IMG/VR virus record: IMGVR_UViG_3300020185_005105
Coordinates: 1-36,636 of that record
Length of the DNA stretch: 36,636 nucleotides
Source: a virus
Strand: one strand, 5' to 3'
This document shows positions 8,201-16,596 of this stretch, piece after piece. Each line of letters starts with the position of its first letter. Position 1 is the first letter of the stretch. The notes under the pieces were generated by a model. It was given only the letters and a program-made list of their open reading frames with translations, was not told the DNA's origin and did no database searches. The position numbers and the translations under genes are program-made.

Positions 8201-11200
8201 AAATTTTTCTGTTAAAAAAATACAAAATGTTATTGATGGAGATAGCGTAGTAGCCGATGTTTTTGTTGGAACGCAATCAATTGACCATCGACTTAAAGGT
8301 GTAGATGCGGTGGAAAAAAATCAAGCATTTGGAACTAGAGCTCAAACCCTAGCTAAATCAAGATATAAAAATAACAAAGAAGGCAGGACCCTACTTGAAC
8401 GCAATAGGGTATCTAAAGGTTCTGCCGCATATAACCGAGGCCTTTTTGCTGACGAACAATTAGCAAAAGATTTAGTTGCGAAAGGCTACGGAATTCCAGA
8501 TATTGGATACCTAAATAAAGCAGAATATAAATCATATGTCAGGGACGTTGAATTCGCCCGTAAAGCTAAAAAGGGTATATGGGGAAAAAGCCATTTCAGG
8601 GAAAATAAAAAAACTGGAAAGGTAGATTATCTTCACCCAAAAGCTAAAATGTATATACATCAATGGGAACTTTCTCAAGGAAAAAAATGGTCAGATATTA
8701 ATGTTAGAAATACTAGATTTAAAGGCGCCAATCAAGCTACATATGGATACGCCTCAGGCAAAGGGTCAAAAGGGAAAAATACATATAGTTTTGGTCTGGT
8801 CCCAAACTTTTCAAATCCGCTTCAAGATGCGATTCAAAGAGAATCAAATGCTGGAGTGCCAAAATCCTTAATTCGAGTAGATCAAGATAATAGTCTGCGC
8901 TCAACCCAAAACCCTATGGGTCTTGCTGTGATCAATACTAGAGATGAACCTGCTGGAGTAAAGCAAGGTATACAAAGGGCCAAACAAATGGGAATTGATC
9001 CAAAATCCCATGGAAGTAGCTCAGGATTTTTACCTAATTTTAATACATTTACTCAACAAGGAGGTAAGGCGGTCCATAGTTCAGGTAAATATGGATTTAA
9101 AGAAAAATCAAAAGGCGCAGAAAAAGCCACAAAAGAAGCAGGTGGCGCGATGGATGGATTAATGATGAAAATGTTTGCTTTGGCCACGGTTACTTATGCT
9201 TTAGACGGAGCGTTGGGTGAAGCTGAAAGTGGAATGTCTCAATTTATGAAAGTTACGAATTCTGCCATTATGGGCTTAAGTCAAGCATCAATGGTTGCGG
9301 GATTAGGTAGAGAAACAGGAAAGAGCTTAATGGCAAAAGGGGCCCAGAAGGGTAACCTAATGGGTGGGCTTCAAAAAGCTGGCGGTTTAGGCATGATGGC
9401 CCTTGGCCCCCTTGGCGCTGCAGTAGCTGTTGCGGTTCCTGTCTTTAATTCCTTAAAGGAAAACACAACTTTATTAGACAGCGGACTCGATACTTTACGA
9501 AAATCAGCAGAAAAAACCTCAAAAGGAATTAATGTTTTGGGTTCAGCAATGACAGCAGCCACAGGAATCCAAGAAACTCGCACTAAACTTGTTGAACTAG
9601 ATGCGTCCGCGATGTCTGGCACCTATCAAGGCGAAATGAAGCGTTTAAAATTAAACGCTCAGCTAATTAAACAGCAATCCGAACTAGGAAGTCAGGCAGC
9701 CACTCTAGGTAAAAATTTAAATTTGAGTGGTAAAGAAATTCAATTGATGACTTCGGGCACAGCTGAGGGAATGAAAAAACTGCAAGAAGCAATGCTTAAA
9801 GCCGAACAGTCAATGGCTGTGCAAAATGCGATGTCAGGCTTTATACTTGGGTCGAAAGGCGGTGGAATCTTTGGCGACGATCCAGATCCTTTAATGGCAG
9901 GAATTCAAAAGTTAAATTTAGCAAATATAGTGAGCACTTCAGTGGATTCTGATAAGTTAGAAGCTAATTACGCTACAATGCTAGAAAAAGTAAAGGAAGC
10001 AGGGGCCGAAGTGAATGATGTTCGTAAAAAGCAAACCGTCGAAGGTGGTCTTTTTAATGATGTTGAAAGATTTGGGGTCCCAAAAATTATTGAAGACTTC
10101 AAAAAATCAATCTCTGAATCAGATCTAGATTTAGTCCTAAAATCCCAACTTAGTGCAGCGTTAGACGGCGGGAAAAGCTTCGAAGAAATTGCAAAATTTT
10201 TGGAAGAACAGGAAATCACAGTCAAACAATTAAATGGCAAAAATAAAAAACAAGCCAATCAAACTGAAGTCAATTTACTTTTAATGCGAGAAATCGCCAA
10301 GCAAAGAAAAAAAATTCTTACAGGTTTAAAAATAGAAAGCATTGCTTACGAAAGTCAAATAAAAATATCTAAAATGGGTCAAGATTTTGATATACAAAAA
10401 CTAGTCCATCAAAATAAAATAATTGAGTCTTTAGGAATACTTTCCAATCAGTCTATTGCCGACTTACAAATGAAAGAGAAGTCTCAAGCAATTGACAATG
10501 ATTTTAATAATAAAAAAGAAGCCCTCAACAGAGAAGCTTTGCAAGCTCAAAGAGGTATAGTAAAAGATCTTTTTACTGAAGGGGGCAAATTTAACTCTGC
10601 AGAAATGTTTGCTGATTTAAGAAAATCTTTTACAACGGCATCAATGCTAGACGCCAATATGGAGCCTTTTACACCCCTTGGTCCAGATGTTCAAGGGCCA
10701 AGGAGGCCTTCTTTCTATGCAGGCGAGAAAACATTTGAAGGAGGCACAAAACAAGCACACGAAGGGCAATTAGAAATAATCAGAAAAAATCTTACAAAAG
10801 CTGGAGAAGAACAATTAGCTGAGCAATTAGAAGGCGTGGAAAATTACCAAAGGGCAAATAATGTAACAGTGGATTATTTATTAAGCTTGAAAAACCAAGC
10901 TCACCAAGCTTCTCTTTTATATAAACTTCAAGATCAAGGAATAATTCCTGCAAATATTGAAATAGAATCACTCTTAGAAGAAATTTCAGACATGGAAAGT
11001 GCAAAGCTTGATGCGGTTAAAAAAGAGAGAGAATTTAGAATAAAAAATCTAAATTTAGTCCGCAACGAATTAGAGGCTAACTCTAAGACTGTAGAATATG
11101 CAAAAGAAAGAGCGGCAGAATACGAAAGACAAAAAGCTGCCCTCGGAGGTATTACTGGAGTAATGAAAGCGGTAGAACAAAAATACTACGAAGAAATTGA

Positions 11201-13484
11201 TTCAAGAAATGAAAACCTTAAACAAGATAAAGAAATATCTAATGCAAAGTTGCAAGTATTAACTAGCGCAAAATATCAAAAAGATTTAGCGGAATCTCTT
11301 GAGGGAACAGTCCAGAAGCAATTGATCACTGAATTAGGATCGCTAGTCGAGCAAGGAGCTCGATTAGATGCAGAAGAAGAAGTAAGAAAAAACACTCAAT
11401 TATTCGCTAAAATTTTAGAAACCAAAGTAAAAAATGAAATTAAAGAATTAAACAAAGGGGCAGGGGATGATACTGATTTACTGCAAGAAGAGTTGAGGCA
11501 GGGTAAATTTCGTAGCGAAGCTAATGCTAATTACATAACCAGTCAAAACAATCTAACTCGCCAGCAGGAAAAGTTTACTGAAGCCTTGCAACGCGGCCAA
11601 TTCGGCTTGGATGCCTTGGCCGAAATTCAGGGAGCCGTTAATGATTTAATTAAAAGCATGGAAATGGCAAAAACTCAAATGGCATTTTATGCAAATCAAG
11701 AAGGCAGCGCGGGTACTGGCAATGAAATTAAAGGAGCTGAAGCTACCCTAAAATATGCTCAAGCTCAAAAAGAATTGAACATTGAACAAAACAAAGGCAC
11801 TCTGTTCGCTGACAGTATGGCAGTTAAAATTGCTGAGGCGAATGCTGAAATGGCTCGATTTGGTGAAACTTTAGCAAATACAACTTTTGACGCCGTGCAA
11901 GATGGATTTAAGGGCTTTGTGAACGATATGATTAGTGGCACAAAATCCCTTGGGGATGCGGCTTTGGGATTTGCTCATGGCATTGTAAGTAAAATACACG
12001 AACAACTCTTAAATAGAGCAACCAGTCAAATTACCGCAGGCATATTTGAAGGTTTAGGTATGGGGGCAACAACTTCCAAACAAGGCGGAGGTATAGTTTC
12101 AAGATATTCAACTGGAGGCAGTGTTGGCAGGGTGCCCGCGATGCTTACGAATGGAGAATATGTTGTGAAGAAAAAAATCGTCGACAAACTTGGCGTTAAT
12201 GATTTGAATAAAATCAATCAAACTGGGTCACTAGAAGATTTATACAACAAGCCAAATGAAAATGGCTTCGAGATGATGAATAGTGGAGGTTTAGCGATGC
12301 CTCCTATTATAAAGTTAAAAGAAGGTGGCTCGATTCAAAACTATCTAGCGAAACGAGATCAATCCTCTGACTCAGGCTCGCAAAACGAAAGAACTATTGT
12401 GGACGGCGAGGTAGTTAACACTTTATCTAATACGATTGCTAAATTTATGGGCGGATTAGCTAAATTTAGTTTTGGAGGCAGAGTTAAGGAAGCGACTAAA
12501 AATTCATTAATTTCAGACCCGAATGACACCGCTGGAGTTAAAATAGCTAAAGGTTCAGGTTATCTGGCGGGAACGGTTGCTGGTGGATATCAAGGCTACG
12601 AAGCCCAAGCGTATAGCGGTTCAGCCCCAATTAGAGTAAACCCCCTAAATACTAGATCCATGTTGAATGTTGACCCTTCTAGCCGCTCTATGAGCGCTCG
12701 ATTTAGGGCTCAAGATGATTACAGTAGTAAGTATGGCGATTATCTTCTTGATAAATATCAACATGATGTCAATCAAAGAAATGAAAAGCTAAAAAGCAGA
12801 GCCTCAATGATGCAAGGTATCGTCAACCAAATTGGAATGATGGGAGTCATGTATGGAACCGAGCAAGCTGTACGCTCAGCATTTCAACCTGAAAAAAGAA
12901 AAGAATACCATACAAGTATTGATAACTCTCAAGTCAACGCCTTTCGAGACTATCAAGTAAACCAACAAACAAAAAGCGATAAATTTTTAAATAAAAATAC
13001 CTCAATTTCTCAAAACAATATTAGTTCAGCTTATTCTATCGGCGGCGGAAATTTATCCAGCAATGAAGAACGATTTTTTGCCAAAAATTCTGGCTACAGT
13101 GAAGGAGGTAGAGTTCATGGCCCAGCAGGCATCGATAAAGTCGGACCTGTAATGCTTGATAGAGGTGAGTTTGTAATTAAGGCTTCTAGCGTCAATAAAG
13201 TAGAAAAACAATACCCAGGTTTCTTTGATCAATTAAACACCATGAAATTCAATCAAGGTGGAGTTGTGGACCCAAGCGCAAGTTCTGCTAATGTGCAAAA
13301 CTCAGAAGTTACCAACAATCAGAGTTCTTCCAGTAATGTAACGGTTAACATTAATGTGTCAGCAGGAGGAGAAACAACTGTAAATGGAGGCGCTGGCGAC
13401 CAACAAGCTTTTGCTTCGAAAATTAAAGAAGCTGTTGTTAATGTCATTTCTCAAGAAAAAAGAGTCGGAGGAATGCTTAGGTAA
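5253..13484 (+). CDS. Tail tape measure protein with embedded nuclease cassettes (2743 aa)
   Basis: Sets tail length and is normally ejected into the cell ahead of the DNA. ATG 5253 follows AAGGAAAAAGG. Residues ~90-340 match the TP901-type tape measure core (DINVVLGTTASNL, LEFSRQGLSMEETLKR, GGVFQINILKAAL). Hydrophobic stretches lie near 427-445 and 1375-1400. Residues ~550-1260 are atypical: six GF[IL]PNF-type motifs (Gly at 550, 657, 758, 980, 1181, 1258) separate compact cassettes, two of which look like nucleases. Residues ~1400-2200 are long charged helices. A lambda-H-like C-terminal helix region lies at ~2210-2270. Two tape-measure 'MLxxGExV' motifs follow at 2297 and 2634, and the end (VTVNINVSAG...GGMLR) is typical. 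The length far exceeds lambda H (853 aa). TMP identity is secure; cassette functions are inferred from motifs. Confidence 0.95.
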   Translation: MAVGAGLRTHVVGLREDIERIVAGVNRKGIVIRVRASDFTQPLGRMSAKANEFSKSLEASNARVIAFGASAAIIGGVTTSFAQLFVQAQKVEKILTDINVVLGTTASNLQKFGDGLFKVAKNTSQALEVAAEAALEFSRQGLSMEETLKRTNDALILTRLTGIKAADAVKGLTAAVNGFADAGLSTTQIINKLAAVDVKFAVSADDLVDALARAGAVAQDAGVSFDQLIGSVTAAQQITARGGAVIGNSFKTIFTRIQRSSTITRLEELGVAVRDIRGNTLPAITVLTNLSKAYDQLGDTTKAAVAEQVGGVFQINILKAALKDLGNETSLYAQATKISSQATDEAQRKNDQLQKTLAAISNQSFTNLRELTANLGELTVAPALKEFLKSFNQIAEVMSKLFGSEEGESIGGDFAKGFARAFGSVLTGPGLMVGALIFGKLFQMAFKFAKNSVKDILQIKTIKDQELAIQEAIVDAMVQNVALNKELFKLDGDQLKQEQVMLKLLSKQTAFLEKQRQIASSIAPGLRVAGVNENLTVTKGSKSKNQKSEGFIPNYASKNAANNYGGVTPLEKQSELAGAMKAGYQPGSIKSTNINGLGRVIYNDAETIKQFPNLNQPAIMPPLNSKAGRNYKVDFRAKHGFNPYEQGGSNNSTYSNGFISNFAAQPMAVKSAIRAALKKRGARMRPNDPKLDFHVQRYLSATKNRDFPNEFINIGGHKINMNEITLALKKQGGYHNSFNESKAINLQGSSNNETYNSGLIPNFALAAQRLGNTNILRLPTAKMVTQTTQSDFKGNKVKGWRTLEAPLDNVLKFAASYKKQFQALKSLGFNSLQRKMYFGNQPETLTRSDRQGLRSKNLNKKGDTYEGVLFKSGLKNKGYSRTYDPDSKQGYKNATVDFAKSGKIPIEAKFGKFVPANLLAKSIRLSKDKYIENFLSSKRFSGLAAEMSDKKLGEAKNTLDKMGFPDANSNLIDTMGLSSGFIPNFSVKKIQNVIDGDSVVADVFVGTQSIDHRLKGVDAVEKNQAFGTRAQTLAKSRYKNNKEGRTLLERNRVSKGSAAYNRGLFADEQLAKDLVAKGYGIPDIGYLNKAEYKSYVRDVEFARKAKKGIWGKSHFRENKKTGKVDYLHPKAKMYIHQWELSQGKKWSDINVRNTRFKGANQATYGYASGKGSKGKNTYSFGLVPNFSNPLQDAIQRESNAGVPKSLIRVDQDNSLRSTQNPMGLAVINTRDEPAGVKQGIQRAKQMGIDPKSHGSSSGFLPNFNTFTQQGGKAVHSSGKYGFKEKSKGAEKATKEAGGAMDGLMMKMFALATVTYALDGALGEAESGMSQFMKVTNSAIMGLSQASMVAGLGRETGKSLMAKGAQKGNLMGGLQKAGGLGMMALGPLGAAVAVAVPVFNSLKENTTLLDSGLDTLRKSAEKTSKGINVLGSAMTAATGIQETRTKLVELDASAMSGTYQGEMKRLKLNAQLIKQQSELGSQAATLGKNLNLSGKEIQLMTSGTAEGMKKLQEAMLKAEQSMAVQNAMSGFILGSKGGGIFGDDPDPLMAGIQKLNLANIVSTSVDSDKLEANYATMLEKVKEAGAEVNDVRKKQTVEGGLFNDVERFGVPKIIEDFKKSISESDLDLVLKSQLSAALDGGKSFEEIAKFLEEQEITVKQLNGKNKKQANQTEVNLLLMREIAKQRKKILTGLKIESIAYESQIKISKMGQDFDIQKLVHQNKIIESLGILSNQSIADLQMKEKSQAIDNDFNNKKEALNREALQAQRGIVKDLFTEGGKFNSAEMFADLRKSFTTASMLDANMEPFTPLGPDVQGPRRPSFYAGEKTFEGGTKQAHEGQLEIIRKNLTKAGEEQLAEQLEGVENYQRANNVTVDYLLSLKNQAHQASLLYKLQDQGIIPANIEIESLLEEISDMESAKLDAVKKEREFRIKNLNLVRNELEANSKTVEYAKERAAEYERQKAALGGITGVMKAVEQKYYEEIDSRNENLKQDKEISNAKLQVLTSAKYQKDLAESLEGTVQKQLITELGSLVEQGARLDAEEEVRKNTQLFAKILETKVKNEIKELNKGAGDDTDLLQEELRQGKFRSEANANYITSQNNLTRQQEKFTEALQRGQFGLDALAEIQGAVNDLIKSMEMAKTQMAFYANQEGSAGTGNEIKGAEATLKYAQAQKELNIEQNKGTLFADSMAVKIAEANAEMARFGETLANTTFDAVQDGFKGFVNDMISGTKSLGDAALGFAHGIVSKIHEQLLNRATSQITAGIFEGLGMGATTSKQGGGIVSRYSTGGSVGRVPAMLTNGEYVVKKKIVDKLGVNDLNKINQTGSLEDLYNKPNENGFEMMNSGGLAMPPIIKLKEGGSIQNYLAKRDQSSDSGSQNERTIVDGEVVNTLSNTIAKFMGGLAKFSFGGRVKEATKNSLISDPNDTAGVKIAKGSGYLAGTVAGGYQGYEAQAYSGSAPIRVNPLNTRSMLNVDPSSRSMSARFRAQDDYSSKYGDYLLDKYQHDVNQRNEKLKSRASMMQGIVNQIGMMGVMYGTEQAVRSAFQPEKRKEYHTSIDNSQVNAFRDYQVNQQTKSDKFLNKNTSISQNNISSAYSIGGGNLSSNEERFFAKNSGYSEGGRVHGPAGIDKVGPVMLDRGEFVIKASSVNKVEKQYPGFFDQLNTMKFNQGGVVDPSASSANVQNSEVTNNQSSSSNVTVNINVSAGGETTVNGGAGDQQAFASKIKEAVVNVISQEKRVGGMLR
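7527..8180 (+). other. PD-(D/E)XK-like nuclease cassette inside the tape measure protein
   Basis: This cassette lies between the third and fourth GF[IL]PNF motifs (residues ~760-977). It shows the order expected of a PD-(D/E)XK fold: Glu866 in a helix start (GDTYEGVLF), Asp897 (ATVDFAKSG), then Glu907-Ala-Lys909 (IPIEAKFGK), with a helix after (LLAKSIRLSKDKYIENFL). The D-x9-E-x-K spacing fits metal-dependent nucleases. PD-(D/E)XK families are very diverse and motif-only calls can be wrong, so this is a moderate call. The first ~90 residues of the cassette are not recognised. Confidence 0.55.
8211..8588 (+). other. SNase-like (thermonuclease) cassette inside the tape measure protein
   Basis: Residues ~987-1112, right after the fourth GF[IL]PNF motif, match staphylococcal nuclease in order. 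VIDGDSV gives Asp995 and Asp997 (calcium ligands), HRLKGVDAVE gives Arg1013, Asp1018 and Glu1021 (counterparts of R35, D40, E43), AYNRGLFAD gives Arg1062 (R87). The domain ends ARKAKKGIWG, the usual C-terminal signature. The Pro before the catalytic Glu is replaced by Val. All catalytic and metal-binding positions I can align are retained, so an active Ca-dependent DNA/RNA nuclease is predicted. Confidence 0.8.
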
Positions 13485-14287
13485 TGGCTACAAAAAATGC
13501 TGTTTTAAATTACGAACAACAATTTTATCTTTCAGGGATATTATTGTCTGGCGTAACAAGCATGAATGGCGGATATTCGGTATCTGAAGAGCCTATCAAT
13601 ATCATTGGCAAAGGGCATACCTTTCCAACAAGACAGGGCCCCTTAGTTGGCAATTTTTCAATATCTAAATATTATATAGGAGAAGAACCTTTATTGAATT
13701 ATACTGGAGACCACCCAATCAGTGGAAGTATCAACTTTAATGACAGCAGTTTCGGATTTAAAGATGGATATTTAACTGAATATAGTATGTCTGCGAGTAT
13801 AGGTCAGATTCCTAACGCTAGCGCTTCTATTGTTGTTTATGGCGATATTGGGTCTGGCATAAACGCTTCAGGGTCTAACCCCCACCCTGACATTCAAATT
13901 CCTAATCAGGGGTCCATTAGCTTAAATGCCTCGGGCTATCAAACAAACAGAATCACGGATTTTTCATACACCATTAGAACAGACAGAAATCCTATTTATA
14001 AAATAGGCTCACCTTTTCCAGTTCAAGTAGATAGAAAGTTTCCACTCATCCAAGAGGCTAGCTTTTCGATTGAAGTAGATGACCTAGAAGTTAGCAGAAT
14101 ACAAGAATATTTAATTAAACCAAAACAACAAGATTTAACAATATCATTCGCCAATCCAATTAATGCAAGCGCCATTGAATCTTTTACAATTGAAAAAGCA
14201 AGATTATTAGATCAGTCTTTATCTTCTAGTAGTGATGATTTATTAACTATTGATTTTAGGTATATAGGTTATATTAACAAAAAATGA
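13484..14287 (+). CDS. Tail-tube-like structural protein, copy 1 (267 aa)
   Basis: ATG overlaps the tape measure stop (TAATG), and a GGAGG-type site lies upstream, so it is coupled to that gene. The protein is strand-rich, without Cys or membrane segments. It shares with the next gene a 'DGYLTxxx...VYG' block and a 'FSYxIxxDRxPxYxI' block (here ITDFSYTIRTDRNPIYKIG), so the two are paralogues or share a domain. The second block and following strands recall tail-tube or distal-tail folds, in which a beta-barrel is repeated along or at the end of the tail. Lambda has no gene at this point between H and M. It could be the tube subunit, a distal tail protein, or a tube decoration. Confidence 0.8.
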   Translation: MATKNAVLNYEQQFYLSGILLSGVTSMNGGYSVSEEPINIIGKGHTFPTRQGPLVGNFSISKYYIGEEPLLNYTGDHPISGSINFNDSSFGFKDGYLTEYSMSASIGQIPNASASIVVYGDIGSGINASGSNPHPDIQIPNQGSISLNASGYQTNRITDFSYTIRTDRNPIYKIGSPFPVQVDRKFPLIQEASFSIEVDDLEVSRIQEYLIKPKQQDLTISFANPINASAIESFTIEKARLLDQSLSSSSDDLLTIDFRYIGYINKK

Positions 14288-15453
14288 AGTTTTTACCGTA
14301 TGAAGATGTCCCCTTGTATCTTGCCGTTAGCGGGCAAGAAGGAGAGCATATTTTTGCCGAAAGCGCAACTCTATCAATAGAGCATTCAACAGCACCAACT
14401 CGACATATTGAAGACAATATACTGAGAATTTGTGAGTTCGGCACAGGATCTACAATGATATATGATTCACCTGATTTTTTAGCCAACGAAACATATACAG
14501 GTGTGGTTGGCCCAAGCGGTGGTCCTCCAATGACATTATCAACTTCCATTTTTGAAATACCTAGCGGAACCAAAATTACTTTTCCTAATGGAAAACATTT
14601 GCATTTTAACTCAACTATTCGCCCTAATGGACACGACTATCTTGTTGAACTTTACTCAAAAAGTGGCGGCTGGAATCTAACTGAGGGCGAAGCTCAAAGT
14701 GGGTATTTTGAACCTATCTATAACTATGTGACCCAATCTCCAGTGCAAGGCTCTTTGAGTGTTAATTTTTACATTAACACAGGTAACCTTCAAAGTTTTT
14801 TCAACATCACTGGGCTGTCGAATCCAAACCAATATCCCCCGATAGACGAAGAGAAAATAACGGGATACTTGGGTGAGTTTGTTTTTTCTGATGCATATTT
14901 AACTAGCTTTCAATTCGGCCTTTCACCCAATTCAATATCTCAAGCTTCTGCCAACTTTCAAGTTTACGGCACGTTATCTAAAGATTCGAGTATTACCGAT
15001 AGCTATTTTTCTTCTTCTTTATATGGCCAGCAGTCAATACCTCACGGGCAATACAGTACCGTAGAAGGGAGTGAAGACTTAGGTTTAAATCACGTTACAT
15101 CTTTTAGCTATGCTATTAATGTGGACAGATCCCCAAGGTATTCAATTCCGACTGGAGTAAACGATGATAATATAGGGTTAGTTCCCGACAGGGTATCAAA
15201 AAAATCAACGACGGTACAAATGTCAATCGAAGGAGAAAATCTTGACCCAAATATACTATCCGATGGATTTAATGGCAAGCGAGCCAATCTCAAGGCATCT
15301 ATTCGCGATCTTTCCTACAGCTGGGCGGAAGAAAATGCAAACGGATTTATGCACATGTTTGAATGTAGTGGAATTATTAAAAATCAAAGCCTTTCAGTGA
15401 ACTCAGCTGGCTATCTAAATGGAGCTATCTCTGTAGAACAGTTACTTAAATAA
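14284..15453 (+). CDS. Tail-tube-like structural protein, copy 2 with extra N-terminal domain (389 aa)
   Basis: Overlaps the previous gene by ATGA and the next by TAATG. The C-terminal ~200 residues parallel the preceding protein: SDAYLTSFQFGLSPNSISQA...VYGTLS corresponds to its DGYLTEY...VYGDIG, and VTSFSYAINVDRSPRYSIP to its ITDFSYTIRTDRNPIYKIG. The N-terminal ~180 residues are an additional beta-rich domain (MKFLPYEDVPLYLAVSGQ onward). Two related proteins of different size between the tape measure and M-like genes suggest a distal-tail ring plus an adaptor, or two ring types. No enzyme motif is seen. The structural role is a reasonable inference; which ring it makes is unknown. Confidence 0.8.
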   Translation: MKFLPYEDVPLYLAVSGQEGEHIFAESATLSIEHSTAPTRHIEDNILRICEFGTGSTMIYDSPDFLANETYTGVVGPSGGPPMTLSTSIFEIPSGTKITFPNGKHLHFNSTIRPNGHDYLVELYSKSGGWNLTEGEAQSGYFEPIYNYVTQSPVQGSLSVNFYINTGNLQSFFNITGLSNPNQYPPIDEEKITGYLGEFVFSDAYLTSFQFGLSPNSISQASANFQVYGTLSKDSSITDSYFSSSLYGQQSIPHGQYSTVEGSEDLGLNHVTSFSYAINVDRSPRYSIPTGVNDDNIGLVPDRVSKKSTTVQMSIEGENLDPNILSDGFNGKRANLKASIRDLSYSWAEENANGFMHMFECSGIIKNQSLSVNSAGYLNGAISVEQLLK

Positions 15454-16583
15454 TGGATATTAAAAATACAGACGCATCATCAATAGAAGTTCTTCCATCC
15501 TTCGGGGCAACGGCATCTTTTACTTCTTTATCTAATTCAATTACTTACGGAGACAATCATAGCCAAAGGCACTTAAGAGGAATTAATGCTTTAAAAATGT
15601 CTTTAAGTTTAAATTTTAATGAATTAACTGATATTGAAAACCAAAGATTAATAAGTTTTCTTCAATCTCATTTTATTTATGAATTACAAAGTTATGATTC
15701 TGCTGGTTTTTTTGACAACAAAAGAATAACACCTTTTGATTATCAACCGTTTTACCCATACAAGCAGAACAAATTTAACTGTATTGATTTCTCTCAAGAT
15801 AGATCTTACTATAATGTAAATAATGTTAAAGCTACATTTACTGCGGTAGCTCCAAGCATTCTATCAAGCGTTGAGTCGGGGCCAGACCATAATCCAGTTA
15901 TAGATGGAACAATCGCAGTAGTAGATGGTGGAGTTTCTACTGTTCGTGGCAATAGCTTAAACCTTCCAGCTAACTCTGTAGTTTATCACTCTGGAGATTA
16001 TAGAAATGCGACAGTTAATAGCGACTTTAATGTGGCTGAAAATGCTACCCAAGCTTTAGACATTTCGGCGCCCTTTGAATTTCCTGATGGCACTATATCT
16101 TCCAACCAAACCTCATTGAGGAATTCTATTTATATTCATAATCCCAATGATTGTTTTTATTATCCATATGCACCGATACATGAAGACGGCAATTTATCAG
16201 TTAGAATGTTTGATTTCAGACCAAGTGAATCAGTATCTATTTCAAATTCACCAAAATACAGACAAAGCACAATAGATGATATTTATAAAAAATTTAGTAA
16301 ATATGGATTTAATCCTAATTTAATGAATTTAAGATTATCATTTAATGGTCGTTCTGATTTGGAAGCAAAAAGAATATTATTATTCTTGGAAGCTCATCTT
16401 GGATACAAGAAGTTTGGGTTCCATTTATTACGCGATTATGTCGGCGGCACATCTGATACAACTTTTCATTCTCCTCACAGGAAATCTCTGTCTTTTTATT
16501 ATTGCCCTGAGTGGCAGCACACATTTAATTATAAAGATAATCATACTATATCTGCAAGCTTCATTGAATGTATTGATTATTAA
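15453..16583 (+). CDS. Minor tail protein M-like, duplicated domain (376 aa)
   Basis: Position (after the tape measure region, before the L-like gene) and sequence fit the lambda M-type minor tail family. The two ends of the protein resemble each other. Residues ~25-135 contain LKMSLSLNFNELTDIENQRL, ISFLQSHF, then NVKATFTAV. Residues ~265-375 contain LMNLRLSFNGRSDLEAKRIL, LFLEAHLGYKKFGF, then HTISASFIEC. Each half shows a strand, a helix with 'LxFLxxH', and a closing strand pair, so the gene appears to have arisen by tandem duplication around a Gly/Ser/Asn-rich linker. Lambda M is a single-domain protein of about a third of this length. Its likely role is joining the tube to the tip complex. 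Confidence 0.8.
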   Translation: MDIKNTDASSIEVLPSFGATASFTSLSNSITYGDNHSQRHLRGINALKMSLSLNFNELTDIENQRLISFLQSHFIYELQSYDSAGFFDNKRITPFDYQPFYPYKQNKFNCIDFSQDRSYYNVNNVKATFTAVAPSILSSVESGPDHNPVIDGTIAVVDGGVSTVRGNSLNLPANSVVYHSGDYRNATVNSDFNVAENATQALDISAPFEFPDGTISSNQTSLRNSIYIHNPNDCFYYPYAPIHEDGNLSVRMFDFRPSESVSISNSPKYRQSTIDDIYKKFSKYGFNPNLMNLRLSFNGRSDLEAKRILLFLEAHLGYKKFGFHLLRDYVGGTSDTTFHSPHRKSLSFYYCPEWQHTFNYKDNHTISASFIECIDY

Positions 16584-16596
16584 TTTAATATAACAT

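Larger units (their letters stand above)
6894..9047 (+). repeat. Six-copy GF[IL]PNF cassette-linker motif in the tape measure protein
   Basis: The motifs read SEGFIPNYA, SNGFISNFA, NSGLIPNFA, SSGFIPNFS, SFGLVPNFS and SSGFLPNFN, with the glycine codon at nt 6900, 7221, 7524, 8190, 8793 and 9024. Spacing is 107, 101, 222, 201 and 77 residues, so they bracket units of variable size rather than form a regular tandem repeat. DNA identity between copies is low, which points to protein-level conservation. I have the impression that such motifs recur in marine phage proteins but cannot confirm it here. Confidence 0.85.

Noticed and set aside
8211-8588. SNase-like sequence as a separate gene inserted in the tape measure gene
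   Set aside because: The frame is continuous on both sides without stop or start signals, and GF[IL]PNF motifs flank it as with the other cassettes.
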